Below, in pieces: positions 28,918 to 29,067 of a DNA stretch of 29,067 nt. The notes under the pieces were generated by a model. It did not search any database. It saw only the letters and a list, made by a program, of their open reading frames with translations, and was not told the DNA's origin. The position numbers and the translations under genes are program-made. The first letter of the stretch is position 1, and every line of letters begins with the position of its first letter. Source of the stretch: a virus; IMG/VR virus record IMGVR_UViG_3300009436_000074, positions 1-29,067 of that record; one strand, given 5' to 3'.

Positions 28918-29067
28918 TTTCGTTTGATTTTAATTACATAATTTATGTAGCGTGGTATATGTGAATAGTCATACTTGTGGTAGGTGATGTATGAGTTGAT
29001 TATTTCAACATCGTTTTCATTTACCCAATCTATAAACTCACTATGCTTCTTCATTCCATCAGTTCCA
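28914..29067 (-). CDS. Small hypothetical protein, open at the window edge
   Basis: The frame ends at TGA 28916-28914, overlapping the next ATG, and is open to base 29067. An in-frame ATG at 29054-29052 would give 46 aa (KKHSEFIDWVNENDVEIINS, then YHKYDYSHIPRYINYVIKIK). Upstream in-frame codons (G-T-D-G) continue to the edge, so it may be the 3' end of a larger gene. The product is basic and aromatic-rich. No family is recognised. Confidence 0.5.
   Translation of the reverse strand, partial: GTDGMKKHSEFIDWVNENDVEIINSYITYHKYDYSHIPRYINYVIKIKRK

Overview
The window is a block of a tailed double-stranded DNA phage genome (or a prophage-like element) with a long, probably siphovirus-type tail. 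The host is most likely a member of the Bacteroidetes, probably a marine or aquatic flavobacterium. This rests on strong A+T richness, the lack of conspicuous Shine-Dalgarno sequences before most genes, two copies of a TATATTTG box (the Bacteroidetes -7 consensus TAnnTTTG), and protein families common in flavobacterial phages: an XkdF-like protease, a DUF1599-type protein and a gp55-like sigma factor. I see no integrase, tRNA, rRNA, CRISPR array or insertion sequence. Coding density is very high: most neighbours overlap by 1 to 20 bases (ATGA or TAATG junctions), and no gap exceeds about 70 bases.

Layout, plus strand (1-24185, packaging, virion and lysis). The 3' end of a probable small terminase gene leads into terL, a possible tail assembly chaperone, two tail/neck-like proteins, the tape measure gene, two distal tail proteins, a small conserved phage protein, an XkdF-like prohead protease/scaffold, the major capsid protein, two related tail tube-like proteins, three small proteins with W-E-T-I motifs, a receptor-binding or fibre cassette (143, 476, 912 and 320 aa), small proteins, the portal, a head-tail connector, an M15 peptidase endolysin and two single-span membrane proteins.

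Layout, minus strand (29067-24256, read leftwards, probably early/middle). Several very small genes are followed by a DnaB/RecA-like ATPase, a DUF1599 protein, a PD-(D/E)XK-like nuclease, a RusA-type resolvase, a possible gp55-like late sigma factor, a Cys-containing membrane protein, three tiny overlapping ORFs and a three-TM holin-like protein. The two transcription units converge on a hairpin-rich 70-base gap at 24186-24255.

Most notable points. (1) The tape measure gene is split into two frames at a textbook A_AAA_AAG slippery heptamer (3468-3474); a -1 shift gives a 1444-aa protein. (2) Nearly every true intergenic gap on the structural strand carries TTGTAAATTA or a close variant, three times exactly 15 bases before the start codon; together with a gp55-like sigma gene this suggests a phage-specific late promoter or initiation element. 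(3) Gene order is shuffled: the portal lies about 20 kb from terL, and the tape measure gene lies upstream of protease, capsid and tube genes.
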